A stretch of 45,505 nt of DNA from an uncultured Blautia sp. (lineage in GTDB: Bacteria; Bacillota; Clostridia; Lachnospirales; Lachnospiraceae): positions 1 through 45,505 of the forward strand of contig UQHF01000029.1 in NCBI GenBank assembly GCA_900540785.1, written 5' to 3'. A program made the position numbers and the translations under genes. Below the pieces are notes generated by a model. The model saw only the letters and a program-made list of their open reading frames with translations, searched no databases and was not told the origin of the DNA. Of the stretch, positions 8,872 to 17,323 are shown in pieces. Numbering within the stretch: the stretch's first letter is position 1; the number at the start of each line of letters is the position of its first letter.

Positions 8872-9498
8872 ATGAGTACAGAAAAGAAGAAAAAGACAAA
8901 AATAAAAAAAGGGGATTTCGGATATTTTAAAGCAGAAAAAAAGAAACGTCTTCTTTATACGTTAATTATGCTTGGAGTTCCTATTTTTATTTTTGTAACA
9001 GCATGGATTTATTTTGACACAAGAATGACCATATGGACGGTGATCGCAACGGTGGGTTGTCTTCCTGGCTGTAAGTCTTTGGTAGGGCTCATTATGATGC
9101 TGATGCGCCGTCCTATGGATCCGAAGCTTTACGAAGAGATTCATGCGCATCAGGGTGAACTTGTGATGGCATATGAAAATTATATGACATTCTATGAAAA
9201 AAGTGCATATATTGATGCTGTGGCAGTATGCGGAAACACAGTGGTGGCATACAGCAGCGACCCGAAAATCGATACAGAATTTATGGCGCAGGAGTGTCAG
9301 AAGATTGTCCGGAAAAATGGATATAAGGCAGACGTGAAAGTTTTAAAAGAGCTTCGTCCTTTCCTTGACCGCCTGGATTCCATGAATGCCCGAAAAGAAA
9401 GTCTGGAAGAGGGAATTAAATTTGAACCGGACGAACGGTATCCGGAGCTTTCAAGAAATGAACTGATCCTTCATACCATTCTGGCACTCTGCCTGTAG
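8872..9498 (+). CDS. Conserved membrane protein of unknown function
   Basis: 208 residues from ATG 8872, with AGGAG at 8861-8865. An upstream in-frame start at 8833 would overlap the YgiQ gene and lacks a ribosome site. The first 23 residues are very Lys-rich, two membrane helices follow (about residues 24-43 and 48-68), and the rest is a soluble cytoplasmic domain. I do not recognise the family. It sits between YgiQ and the RluA gene with short gaps, so it belongs to the same transcript. Confidence 0.75.
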   Translation: MSTEKKKKTKIKKGDFGYFKAEKKKRLLYTLIMLGVPIFIFVTAWIYFDTRMTIWTVIATVGCLPGCKSLVGLIMMLMRRPMDPKLYEEIHAHQGELVMAYENYMTFYEKSAYIDAVAVCGNTVVAYSSDPKIDTEFMAQECQKIVRKNGYKADVKVLKELRPFLDRLDSMNARKESLEEGIKFEPDERYPELSRNELILHTILALCL

Positions 9499-9507
9499 GA
9501 GCGAGAC

Positions 9508-10500
9508 ATGAAACAGTTTATAATCGGAGAAAATGAAGCAGGGCAGCGCTTTGACAAATACCTTGCCAAGCTTTTAAAAGAAGCGCCAAAAAGCTTTTTT
9601 TATAAAATGATGCGAAAAAAAAACATTATTTTAAATGGAAAAAAAGCAACCGGAAATGAGAAGCTGAAATCCGGAGACGAGGTACGCCTTTACTTAAGCG
9701 ATGAGACATTTGAAAATTTTGCGGGAAAAGCAACCGTTTCCAGAGCAGTGTGCAAGCTTTCTGTTGTTTATGAGGATAAAGATATTCTTCTTATCAACAA
9801 ACCGGCAGGAATGCTTTCCCAGCCAGATAAAACAGGAAAGCCGTCTCTTGTGGAATATGTGATCGGCTATCTTCTTACAAAAGGAGAGATTACAGAAAAA
9901 AATCTTTCTACCTTTAAACCGTCTGTGTGTAATCGACTTGACAGGAATACAAGCGGGATTGTGGCAGCAGGCAAAAGCCTTCGGGGGCTGCAGATGCTTT
10001 CCGCACTTTTTCATGACCGAAGCATGAGCAAATATTATCTCTGTATTACAGAGGGGGTTATTGAAAAAGAAGCTCATATCAAAGGATATTTGCATAAAGA
10101 CGAAAAAAGCAATAAAGTAGTGGTATCAAAAGAAAAAAGAAAAGACGCTCTTCCTATCGAGACAAGGTATCAGCCGCTTGGGAATAACGGAACGCTTACT
10201 CTTTTAAAAGTGGAGCTGATCACAGGACGCAGCCATCAGATCCGGGCACATCTCGCTTCTGTAGGACATCCCATCATCGGCGACCACAAATATGGAAGCA
10301 GAGAGAAAAACCAGATGTACGGGGAGAAATATCATCTGGAACATCAGCTTCTTCACGGATACAGGCTAGAGCTTCCCGAGATGCCGGAGGAATTCAGACA
10401 TCTTTCCAACAGGGTATTTCTGGCACCTGTACCGGAACTTTTTCTGCAGGTTTTAAAAAAAGAACATTTAGAGGAGTATTATTATGAAGAAATGGAATGA
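9508..10500 (+). CDS. RluA-family 23S rRNA pseudouridine synthase
   Basis: 330 residues. An S4 RNA-binding domain covers about residues 12-60 (RFDKYLAKLL). The catalytic domain has CNRLDRNTSGI with the essential Asp near residue 145, and GRSHQIRAHL in the last third. This arrangement is that of RluC/RluD, so the likely job is pseudouridine formation in large-subunit rRNA. The exact uridine cannot be told. The end overlaps the signal peptidase gene by 17 bases. Confidence 0.92.
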   Translation: MKQFIIGENEAGQRFDKYLAKLLKEAPKSFFYKMMRKKNIILNGKKATGNEKLKSGDEVRLYLSDETFENFAGKATVSRAVCKLSVVYEDKDILLINKPAGMLSQPDKTGKPSLVEYVIGYLLTKGEITEKNLSTFKPSVCNRLDRNTSGIVAAGKSLRGLQMLSALFHDRSMSKYYLCITEGVIEKEAHIKGYLHKDEKSNKVVVSKEKRKDALPIETRYQPLGNNGTLTLLKVELITGRSHQIRAHLASVGHPIIGDHKYGSREKNQMYGEKYHLEHQLLHGYRLELPEMPEEFRHLSNRVFLAPVPELFLQVLKKEHLEEYYYEEME

Positions 10501-11041
10501 ATTCTGGGATTATGTAAAAATGATAGTCATTGTGGTAGTGGCTGTGCTTGTGGTAAATAATGTGGTATTAATTAATGCGAAGATTCCTTCTCCGTCTATG
10601 GAAAACACGGTTATGACCGGAGACCGCCTGTTTGGCTTCCGTCTTGCGTATGGTCTCAACCTGGATTTATTTGGAAATAAAATTTCAAAGAAATTTAAAG
10701 AGCCGGAGCGTTACGACATTATTATTTTCCATTATCCGGATGATGAGAATCAGCTTTTTATTAAAAGACTGATTGGTCTTCCAGGAGATAAGGTGGAAAT
10801 CCGTGACGGAAAGGTTTACTTAAATGATTCAAAAACTCCTATTAAAGAAGAGTACCTTCCGGAAATGCCGGTAGGAAGTTTTGGTCCTTACTATGTTCCG
10901 GAAGACTGTTACTTTATGCTTGGTGACAACCGGAATAATTCCAAAGACTCCAGATTCTGGGAGAACACCTATGTGCGTTTCGATCAGATTGTAGGAAAAG
11001 CGGTTCTTCGTTATTATCCGTCCATTAAGCTGTTAAAATAA
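10484..11041 (+). CDS. lepB: Signal peptidase I
   Basis: 185 residues, the compact Gram-positive form with one N-terminal membrane helix (residues 11-31). The catalytic serine is Ser38 in PSPSMENT, and the general base is Lys94 in FIKRLIGLPGD. The last conserved box GDNRNNSKDSR is near residue 150. It removes signal peptides outside the membrane; several exported proteins in this window are candidate substrates. Its start is inside the RluA gene, with GAGGAG at 10471-10476, which suggests translational coupling. Confidence 0.95.
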   Translation: MKKWNEFWDYVKMIVIVVVAVLVVNNVVLINAKIPSPSMENTVMTGDRLFGFRLAYGLNLDLFGNKISKKFKEPERYDIIIFHYPDDENQLFIKRLIGLPGDKVEIRDGKVYLNDSKTPIKEEYLPEMPVGSFGPYYVPEDCYFMLGDNRNNSKDSRFWENTYVRFDQIVGKAVLRYYPSIKLLK

Positions 11042-11051
11042 GGAGAATGAT

Positions 11052-11588
11052 ATGGCAACTTGGAACAGCAGAGGCCTCCGGGGTTCTACCCTGGAGGAGC
11101 TGGTAAACCGTACAAATGAAATGTATCGGGAAAAGAGACTTGCCCTGATCCAGAAGATTCCCACACCGATCACTCCTGTACGTATGGATAAAGAGCACCG
11201 CCACATTACGCTGGCGTATTTTGAACAGCGAAGTACTGTGGACTATATAGGAGCTGTACAGGGAATCCCTGTGTGCTTCGATGCGAAGGAATGCGGCGCC
11301 GACACTTTTCCTCTTGCCAATATTCACCCTCATCAGGTAGAATTTATGAAAGGATTTGAGGAACAGGGTGGCGTGGCATTTTTTCTTATTTTTTACAGTC
11401 ATGTCAATTTATTTTATTATCTCCCTTTAAAAAAATTGCTTTTTTTCTGGCAGAGAATGGAGGAGGGAGGAAGGAAGAGTTTCCGAAGAGAGGAACTGGA
11501 AGACGGCTTTTATCTTCCGAAAAAAAGCGGCTTCCTTGTACCGTATCTTGACGGACTTGCAAAAGATCTGGAAAACAGAAATGCATAA
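11052..11588 (+). CDS. recU: Holliday junction resolvase RecU
   Basis: 178 residues. It matches the Firmicute RecU pattern in order: NSRGLRGSTLEELVNRTN, then KIPTPITPV, then STVDYIG, FDAKEC, FPLANIHPHQ, and a hydrophobic strand pair. Asp64 and Asp77 with Lys79 correspond to the metal-binding and catalytic positions. RecU cuts four-way DNA junctions in recombination repair. Often it is next to a penicillin-binding protein gene; here its neighbours are lepB and a histidine-pathway gene. Confidence 0.9.
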   Translation: MATWNSRGLRGSTLEELVNRTNEMYREKRLALIQKIPTPITPVRMDKEHRHITLAYFEQRSTVDYIGAVQGIPVCFDAKECGADTFPLANIHPHQVEFMKGFEEQGGVAFFLIFYSHVNLFYYLPLKKLLFFWQRMEEGGRKSFRREELEDGFYLPKKSGFLVPYLDGLAKDLENRNA

Positions 11589-11612
11589 CATGGTTTACAC
11601 AGGAGGAGTACT

Positions 11613-12608
11613 ATGAATAAACAGATGATACCCTGCCTTTATCTTCAGTACGAAAAGGCAGTAACAGGATTCGGTCAGAGAAATCTTTTTGGAGACGGGG
11701 ATGTGGAGGCGCTTGGAAAATTTTACGGAGATAAGGGGGCAGACGGGCTGCTCATTTTTGACTTTTCTTCCGAAGAGCAGGAACATGACCGCGCAATCTT
11801 AAAAATCAGGGATATATGCAGAGCAGTAGAAATCCCTGTTATGACAGCCGGAAACATCAAATGTATGGACGATATAAAAAAACTGATTCATGCAGGCTGT
11901 GCAAAGGTGGTTCTGAATTTTTCCAAGGAGAGCAATATCCTTCTCCTTGAGGAAGCTTCCCGGCGTTTCGGAAAAGAGAAAATGGTGATCAGCATTTCTT
12001 CTTTTCATGAGTTTGCGGATAATCAGGAGTTGATTGAGAAGTATTCTGATGGCATACTTGCTCTTGACTCTCTGCAGGATGAAATTGCAGCAGTTTCCTC
12101 GGTTCCTGTTATTGTACACACAGATGAGGGAAAAGAATCGGAACTGCTTTCCCTTTTAAAAGGAAAATATGTCTCCGGATTAAGCGGTGCGTATATCAGC
12201 AGCCTGACTACAGAAATCAGGGATTTTAAAGAACGGTGCGGAGAAGAAAATATTTCTGTAAATAAAGAATCCAAAAAAAGTGAGAGTACCGGGCAAACAG
12301 GAAAATTTGCCTCCGAAAGTTTTTCCAAAAGCTCGTTTTCTCTTTTGCAGGAAGTGTATAATCTGATTTTGGATAGGAAAGAAAATCCCCAGGAAGGGTC
12401 CTATATCAATTATCTTTTCGATAAAGGCATTGATAAAATCCTGAAAAAAATCGGGGAAGAATGTACGGATCTTGTAATCGCAGCAAAAAATGACGATAAA
12501 GAGGAAAGCATCAGTGAAATTTCGGATTTGCTTTATCATATTATGGTGCTGATGACAGAGAAGGGGATTTCCTGGGAAGATATAGGGGAAGAACTGACAG
12601 GAAAATGA
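11613..12608 (+). CDS. HisF-like domain fused to phosphoribosyl-ATP pyrophosphatase (HisE)
   Basis: 331 residues. Residues about 1-200 look like a degenerate HisA/HisF barrel: PCLYLQYEKAVTGFG replaces the HisF start, where CLD would carry the catalytic Asp, and AGNIKCMDDIKKLIHAG follows. Residues about 240-331 are a full HisE domain (KKIGEECTDLVIAAKN, ISDLLYHIMVLM), which hydrolyses phosphoribosyl-ATP in histidine synthesis. In related Clostridia a similar N-terminal domain precedes HisI and then HisE; here no HisI motifs are present, and a Ser/Lys-rich linker (about residues 212-240) fills the place. The GAGGA ribosome site lies just before ATG 11613. Confidence 0.8.
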   Translation: MNKQMIPCLYLQYEKAVTGFGQRNLFGDGDVEALGKFYGDKGADGLLIFDFSSEEQEHDRAILKIRDICRAVEIPVMTAGNIKCMDDIKKLIHAGCAKVVLNFSKESNILLLEEASRRFGKEKMVISISSFHEFADNQELIEKYSDGILALDSLQDEIAAVSSVPVIVHTDEGKESELLSLLKGKYVSGLSGAYISSLTTEIRDFKERCGEENISVNKESKKSESTGQTGKFASESFSKSSFSLLQEVYNLILDRKENPQEGSYINYLFDKGIDKILKKIGEECTDLVIAAKNDDKEESISEISDLLYHIMVLMTEKGISWEDIGEELTGK

Positions 12609-12616
12609 AATTTTGA

Positions 12617-12645
12617 TTGCGCTTTTTCTGAAAGCGTGATATACT
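12617..12645 (+). promoter_or_regulatory. Predicted promoter of the cobalamin-riboswitch operon
   Basis: TTGCGC (12617-12622) and TATACT (12640-12645), 17 bases apart, with TGA just upstream giving an extended -10. It lies just after the HisE stop codon and before the riboswitch. Confidence 0.5.
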
Positions 12646-12667
12646 GAAAAAAATCAAATAAGAAAAA

Positions 12668-12895
12668 CAACAGGTGCTGAAGAAAAATATTACTTTTTGC
12701 TTTAGATAATAGGGAAACAGGTGTAAGTCCTGTACGATCTCGTCACTGTAATTAGGGAGCACAAACCAAAATGCCACTGGGAAACCGGGAAGGCGGTCTT
12801 GTGTGAAGAACTATAAGTCAGGAGACCTGCCTGGTGTTGGTACAGGAACACAAGTTCCGAAATCACGAGTAATTGGTTGTGCCGCTTTTATAAGC
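12668..12895 (+). ncRNA. Cobalamin (B12) riboswitch
   Basis: The conserved B12 box AGTCAGGAGACCTGCC is at 12816-12831. Upstream are the expected core pieces: GGGAAACAGGTGTAAGTCCTG from about 12712, then GCCACTGGG from 12773. The aptamer fills the gap between the HisE gene and the chelatase gene. It should bind adenosylcobalamin or a related corrinoid and switch off the operon when the cofactor is plentiful, through the terminator just downstream. Exact ends are approximate. Confidence 0.93.
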
Positions 12896-12905
12896 TGATG
12901 TCTTA

Positions 12906-12938
12906 AGTCCTTTTGCCCGCCGCAGAAGGATTTTTTTT
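12906..12938 (+). terminator. Riboswitch-controlled terminator
   Basis: TCCTTTTGC pairs with GCAGAAGGA and is followed by eight T. It lies just downstream of the B12 aptamer and about 110 bases before the chelatase start, as expected for a transcription-off riboswitch. Confidence 0.8.
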
Positions 12939-13048
12939 GCTTTGTGAGACATATTTTTATTTTGTATGTTTCTGTACCTGGATTTGCTGATGAAAAAATC
13001 ATATATATCGCATCAGAAAATAAGTGTCCAATAAGGAGGAACAGAAAC

Positions 13049-14269
13049 ATGAAGAACAAAATGGTGAAAGCACTTGTACTGGGACTTACAATGTCTACAA
13101 TTATGATGACAGGTTCTGTCGCAACATTTGCAGAAGAAGCAGAAGCTACAGAAGAGGTTGCAGAAACAGAAGAAGCAGAAGGTGAGACTGCAAATGCAGA
13201 CAAAGAAGCTGCAGATAAGGTTGCTGCTTTAATTGATGGAATTTATGTACAGGAAAGAACCGAGACAACAGATGAAGACTGTAAAGCAGCAAAAGAAGCC
13301 TGGGACGCTCTTACAGATGAACAGAAAGCTCTTGTAGAAGGAGAAGAGGCAAGTCCGGATTACTTTGGCCTTGATACAGGCGACGCTTCCAAAGACGATC
13401 CGAGAAATGCAGACGAAATCGGAGAAAATGAACTTCTCGTTGTAAGCTTCGGTACTTCTTACAATGACAGCCGTGTGGCAGATATTAAAGGAATTGAGGA
13501 CGCCCTTCAGGAAGCATATCCGGACTGGTCTGTAAGAAGAGCGTTTACCGCACAGATTATTATTAACCATGTACAGGCAAGAGACGGAGAAGTGATCGAC
13601 AATATGCAGCAGGCACTTGACCGTGCAGTGGAAAACGGGGTAAAGAATCTTGTTGTGCAGCCAACTCATTTAATGCACGGAGCCGAGTATGATGAAATGA
13701 TGGAAGTTCTGGACTCATACAATGATAAATTTGAGAGTATTTCCGTTGCAGAGCCGATGCTTGGTGAGGTAGGAGACGATGCTACAGTCATTAATGAGGA
13801 CAAGGCGGCTGTTGCAGAAGCAATCGCAAATGCGGCTGTAAAAGATGCAGGATATGAAACAATGGATGCAGCAGCAGAAGATGGCACCGCGTTTGTATTT
13901 ATGGGGCATGGAACATCTCATACTGCAAAAGTAACATACAGTCAGATGCAGACACAGATGGGTGAGCTTGGATACAAAAACGTATTTATCGGTACAGTAG
14001 AGGGCGAGCCGGAAGAAACAGCATGTGACGCAGTGATTGAAGCAGTAAAAGAAGCGGGATACAAAAAAGTGGTTCTTCGTCCGCTCATGGTAGTAGCAGG
14101 CGATCATGCAGAAAACGATATGGCAGGAGCAGAGGAAGATTCCTGGAAGAGCATGTTTGAGGCATCTGGAGCTTTCGAAAGCGTAGATACGCAGATTACA
14201 GGCCTTGGAAGTCTTCCGGAGGTACAGCAGCTCTTCGTAGAACATACAAAAGCAGCAATGGAGAAATAA
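13049..14269 (+). CDS. cbiK: Exported CbiK-type sirohydrochlorin cobaltochelatase
   Basis: 406 residues from ATG 13049, with AAGGAGGA at 13033-13040; an in-frame ATG at 12944 lies in the leader and is rejected. Residues 1-29 are a signal peptide, then an acidic Glu-rich linker with a DALTDEQKALV segment seen in Firmicute surface proteins. Residues about 125-405 are the CbiK fold: LLVVSFGTSYNDSR, PTHLMHGAEY, FMGHGTSHTA, and VAGDHAEND, which supply the metal-binding histidines and acidic residue. CbiK inserts Co2+ into sirohydrochlorin in the anaerobic B12 pathway, normally in the cytoplasm. Export means it cannot serve that pathway directly; metal loading or tetrapyrrole binding at the surface is possible. 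Confidence 0.85.
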   Translation: MKNKMVKALVLGLTMSTIMMTGSVATFAEEAEATEEVAETEEAEGETANADKEAADKVAALIDGIYVQERTETTDEDCKAAKEAWDALTDEQKALVEGEEASPDYFGLDTGDASKDDPRNADEIGENELLVVSFGTSYNDSRVADIKGIEDALQEAYPDWSVRRAFTAQIIINHVQARDGEVIDNMQQALDRAVENGVKNLVVQPTHLMHGAEYDEMMEVLDSYNDKFESISVAEPMLGEVGDDATVINEDKAAVAEAIANAAVKDAGYETMDAAAEDGTAFVFMGHGTSHTAKVTYSQMQTQMGELGYKNVFIGTVEGEPEETACDAVIEAVKEAGYKKVVLRPLMVVAGDHAENDMAGAEEDSWKSMFEASGAFESVDTQITGLGSLPEVQQLFVEHTKAAMEK

Positions 14270-14273
14270 GACA

Positions 14274-15131
14274 ATGAAAAAGAAACAACTGGCGATACTT
14301 ACTATGGCGGCACTGCTTGCGGCAGCGCCCGCCAGTGTTTCTGTTCTCGGAGCAGAAACAGAAGAGGCAAAAACAGAAAGTGCAGAAACAAATACGTTAG
14401 AAAACGGCGTTTACAGTGCAGCATTTGACACAGACAGCGGAATGTTCCATGTAAACGAATCACTGGACGGACGTGGTACCTTAACAGTGGAAGATGGAAA
14501 AATGACAATCCATGTGACGCTTGCGTCAAAGGGAATCCTGAATCTGTTTCCGGGAAAAGCAGAAGATGCAAAGAAAGAAGGCGCAAAGCTTTTAGAGCCC
14601 ACAACAGATAAGGTAACTTACAGTGATGGTTATGAAGAAGAGGTTTATGGTTTTGACATTCCGGTTCCGGCTCTTGATGAGGAATTTGATGTTGCGCTTA
14701 TTGGAAAAAAAGGAAAATGGTATGACCATAAAGTAAGCGTGTCCGACCCGAAGAAGGAAGAAGAGAAAACTTCAGAAGAAGCGGGAAAAACAGCAGAAGA
14801 TCTGGGCCTTGAAGATGGAAACTATACTGTTTCCGTAGCCTTGGAAGGCGGCTCCGGACGTGCAACTGTGGAGGAGACAGCAGAACTTGAGATCAAAGAC
14901 GGAGTTTCCACAGCAACGATTGTATGGAGCAGCCCGAATTACGATTATATGCTGGTAGAAGATGAAAAATACACACCGGTAAATACAGAAGGAAATTCCA
15001 CGTTTTCCATTCCTGTAAAATGCTTTGATGAAAAATTATCGGTAACAGCAGATACGGTAGCTATGGGAACTCCTCACGAGATAGAGTATACTCTGCAGTT
15101 TGATTCTGAAACAATTGAAAAGGCGAAATAA
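14274..15131 (+). CDS. Secreted two-domain beta-rich protein, possibly heme or corrinoid binding
   Basis: 285 residues with a signal peptide (about residues 1-26). Two similar domains follow (about 43-160 and 175-283), joined by a Lys/Glu-rich linker. Each opens with a G-x-Y strand, has an acidic DGKMT or KDGVST turn, and has an FxIPV strand with a following DE. The second domain contains SSPNYDYML and a Tyr pair, which recalls NEAT/Shp-like surface domains. I cannot confirm the family. Its place between the exported chelatase and a BtuF-like binding protein under a B12 riboswitch suggests it holds or relays a tetrapyrrole. Confidence 0.65.
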   Translation: MKKKQLAILTMAALLAAAPASVSVLGAETEEAKTESAETNTLENGVYSAAFDTDSGMFHVNESLDGRGTLTVEDGKMTIHVTLASKGILNLFPGKAEDAKKEGAKLLEPTTDKVTYSDGYEEEVYGFDIPVPALDEEFDVALIGKKGKWYDHKVSVSDPKKEEEKTSEEAGKTAEDLGLEDGNYTVSVALEGGSGRATVEETAELEIKDGVSTATIVWSSPNYDYMLVEDEKYTPVNTEGNSTFSIPVKCFDEKLSVTADTVAMGTPHEIEYTLQFDSETIEKAK

Positions 15132-16267
15132 TGAAAAAAACAGTAAAGTACCTTCTTCTGTTTTTAATGATGCTTCTTTTTGCCTGTACTTTTTCTGTAC
15201 AGGCAAAGGAGGCTTCTTCTGTTTCCGGTCTGGAATATGAAAGAAGCATGGAGCTTTCTTATGCAGAAGAATTTTCGGTTGATTATTATAAAGGCGGATA
15301 CGCTTTGATCACAATCGCGGACAGCGATAAATTTCTTGTAGTTCCAAAGGGAAAAGAAGCCCCGGAAAATATGGAAGAGAATATTGCGGTTTTAAAACAG
15401 ACGTTAGAAAATATATATCTTGTGGCAACCTCCGCTATGGATTTTTTTGTATCTCTTGACGGGCTTGAAAAGATACGTCTTTCCGGTACAAATGAAAATG
15501 GATGGTACATAGACGAGGCGAAAAAGGCAATGGAAGACGGCAGCATTCTTTTTGCAGGAAAATACAGTGCGCCGGACTATGAACTGATTCTTGGAGAAAA
15601 CTGCAGCCTTGCAGTGGAATCCACCATGATTTACCATACACCGGAGGTAAAGGAAAAACTGGAGCAGTTTGAAATCCCTGTTCTTGTGGAGCGTTCCAGC
15701 TACGAATCTCACCCGCTTGGACGTACAGAATGGATTAAACTTTACGGTGTGCTCCTGGGAAAAGAAGAAGAGGCAGAACGGCTTTTTGAGGAACAGGAAG
15801 AACGAATGGAATCTGTTCTCTCAGAAGAAAATACAGGGAAAACAGTGGTGTTTTTCTATATTACTACAAATGGTCTGGCAAATGTACGAAAATCAAATGA
15901 TTATGTTTCCAAAATGATCGAGCTTGCAGGAGGCAGATATATTTTTGAAAATCTCGGGGAAGATGACAATGCGCTCTCTACAGTCAATATGCAGATGGAA
16001 GAGTTTTACGCAAAGGCGAAAGATGCGGATTACATTATTTATAACAGCGCTATTGACGGAGAGCTTCAGACGATGGAGCAGCTTCTTGAAAAAAGCAGCC
16101 TTTTAAAAGATTTTAAGGCAGTGAAAAACGGAAATGTATGGTGCACGGGAAAAAATCTCTTTCAGGAATCCACAGGACTTGGCGTTATGATAGAAGATAT
16201 TCATAAAATGCTGAACAGTGAGGGAGATTCCCTTACAGAGCTTACTTATATGCACCGTCTGAAATAA
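15131..16267 (+). CDS. ABC transporter substrate-binding protein, BtuF/FepB type
   Basis: 378 residues. The N-terminus is a signal peptide with a possible lipobox (LFAC, Cys19), so it is probably a membrane-anchored lipoprotein. The rest fits the periplasmic-binding fold of iron-siderophore, heme and cobalamin importers: two lobes with a long helix between (around residues 200-240). The stop of the previous gene and this start overlap (TAATG). The B12 riboswitch upstream makes a corrinoid the first guess for ligand; heme or another tetrapyrrole is possible given the chelatase. Confidence 0.85.
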   Translation: MKKTVKYLLLFLMMLLFACTFSVQAKEASSVSGLEYERSMELSYAEEFSVDYYKGGYALITIADSDKFLVVPKGKEAPENMEENIAVLKQTLENIYLVATSAMDFFVSLDGLEKIRLSGTNENGWYIDEAKKAMEDGSILFAGKYSAPDYELILGENCSLAVESTMIYHTPEVKEKLEQFEIPVLVERSSYESHPLGRTEWIKLYGVLLGKEEEAERLFEEQEERMESVLSEENTGKTVVFFYITTNGLANVRKSNDYVSKMIELAGGRYIFENLGEDDNALSTVNMQMEEFYAKAKDADYIIYNSAIDGELQTMEQLLEKSSLLKDFKAVKNGNVWCTGKNLFQESTGLGVMIEDIHKMLNSEGDSLTELTYMHRLK

Positions 16268-16289
16268 AAAAGGAAAGGGAACAAAAGAA

Positions 16290-17309
16290 ATGATACAGAA
16301 AACAGGGAAAAGCAGATACTGGATTTCTTTTACGGGATTATTTCTACTTTTGGCAGTTTTCACTGTGTGGAATATCAATTCCGGGACAATAGAATTATCT
16401 CTGAAAGAAATTATTTGCATTATTTTTCAGAGACAGGGAGAAGAGACTGCTTTTAATATTATCTGGGAAATCCGGCTGCCCCGCATCATTGCCTGTATTG
16501 TTCTGGGAGGCGCACTTTCTGTATCCGGTTTTCTTTTGCAGACCTTTTTTGCAAACCCGATCGCAGGGCCTTTTGAGCTTGGAATTTCCTCAGGTGCAAA
16601 ACTTGTGGTGGCTCTTCTTATGATTTCTCTTCTTCAGAAGTCAAAAACTGTGGGAAGTGCAGCCATGATACTTGCCGCATTTGTGGGTTCCATGATTTCT
16701 ATGGCTTTTGTTCTTTTGATTGCAAGAAAAGTAAAAAATATGTCCATGCTGATCGTGAGTGGGGTCATGATCGGATATATCTGTTCGGCAATTACGGATT
16801 TTCTTGTGACTTTTGCAGATGATTCCAATATTGTAAACCTTCATAATTGGTCTCTTGGAAGTTTTTCCGGAATTTCCTGGGAAAATGTACAGGTAATGAC
16901 AGGTGTTGTAGTCGTTTCCATGATTCTTACTTTTTTTCTGTCAAAGCCGATCAGTGCTTACCAGCTTGGAGAAGGCTACGCACAGAGCATGGGAGTAAAT
17001 GTAAAAGTCTTTCGAGTTATGCTTATTTTACTCTCCAGCGTATTGTCTGCCAGCGTCACTGCCTTTGCCGGACCGATTTCTTTTCTGGGTGTTGCCGCAC
17101 CCCATCTTGTAAAAAGCCTTTTGAAAACATCGAAGCCGATTCTTGTAATACCAGGCTGTTTTCTTGGCGGAGCAGTATTTTGTCTGTTGTGCGATTTGAT
17201 CGCCCGTACGGTATTTGCCCCCTCCGAACTCAGTATCAGTTCCGTAACTGCCATATTCGGAGCGCCCGTTGTGATATACATTATGATACGGAAAAAGCAG
17301 AAAATTTAA
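16290..17309 (+). CDS. FecCD/BtuC-family ABC permease
   Basis: 339 residues, about nine or ten membrane helices. It contains the family segment RLPRIIACIVLGGALSVSG, followed by NPIAGPFELGISSGA, and FAGPISFLGVAAPHL, which is the cytoplasmic contact loop for the ATPase. It forms the membrane pore of the importer with the neighbouring binding protein and ATPase. Confidence 0.93.
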   Translation: MIQKTGKSRYWISFTGLFLLLAVFTVWNINSGTIELSLKEIICIIFQRQGEETAFNIIWEIRLPRIIACIVLGGALSVSGFLLQTFFANPIAGPFELGISSGAKLVVALLMISLLQKSKTVGSAAMILAAFVGSMISMAFVLLIARKVKNMSMLIVSGVMIGYICSAITDFLVTFADDSNIVNLHNWSLGSFSGISWENVQVMTGVVVVSMILTFFLSKPISAYQLGEGYAQSMGVNVKVFRVMLILLSSVLSASVTAFAGPISFLGVAAPHLVKSLLKTSKPILVIPGCFLGGAVFCLLCDLIARTVFAPSELSISSVTAIFGAPVVIYIMIRKKQKI

Positions 17310-17323
17310 AAGGACGTACAATT

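Noticed and set aside
12944..13048. N-terminal extension of the chelatase from ATG 12944
   Set aside because: It lies in the riboswitch leader and has no ribosome site; the start at 13049 has a strong site and begins a proper signal peptide.
13229..14245. Minus-strand frames opposite the chelatase
   Set aside because: Cys/Phe/His-rich shadow composition, no ribosome sites, and the plus strand is clearly coding.
16847..17323. In-frame extension of the ABC ATPase into the permease gene
   Set aside because: These 159 residues have no ABC-family character and overlap the permease in another frame; ATG 17324 starts the normal ATPase fold.
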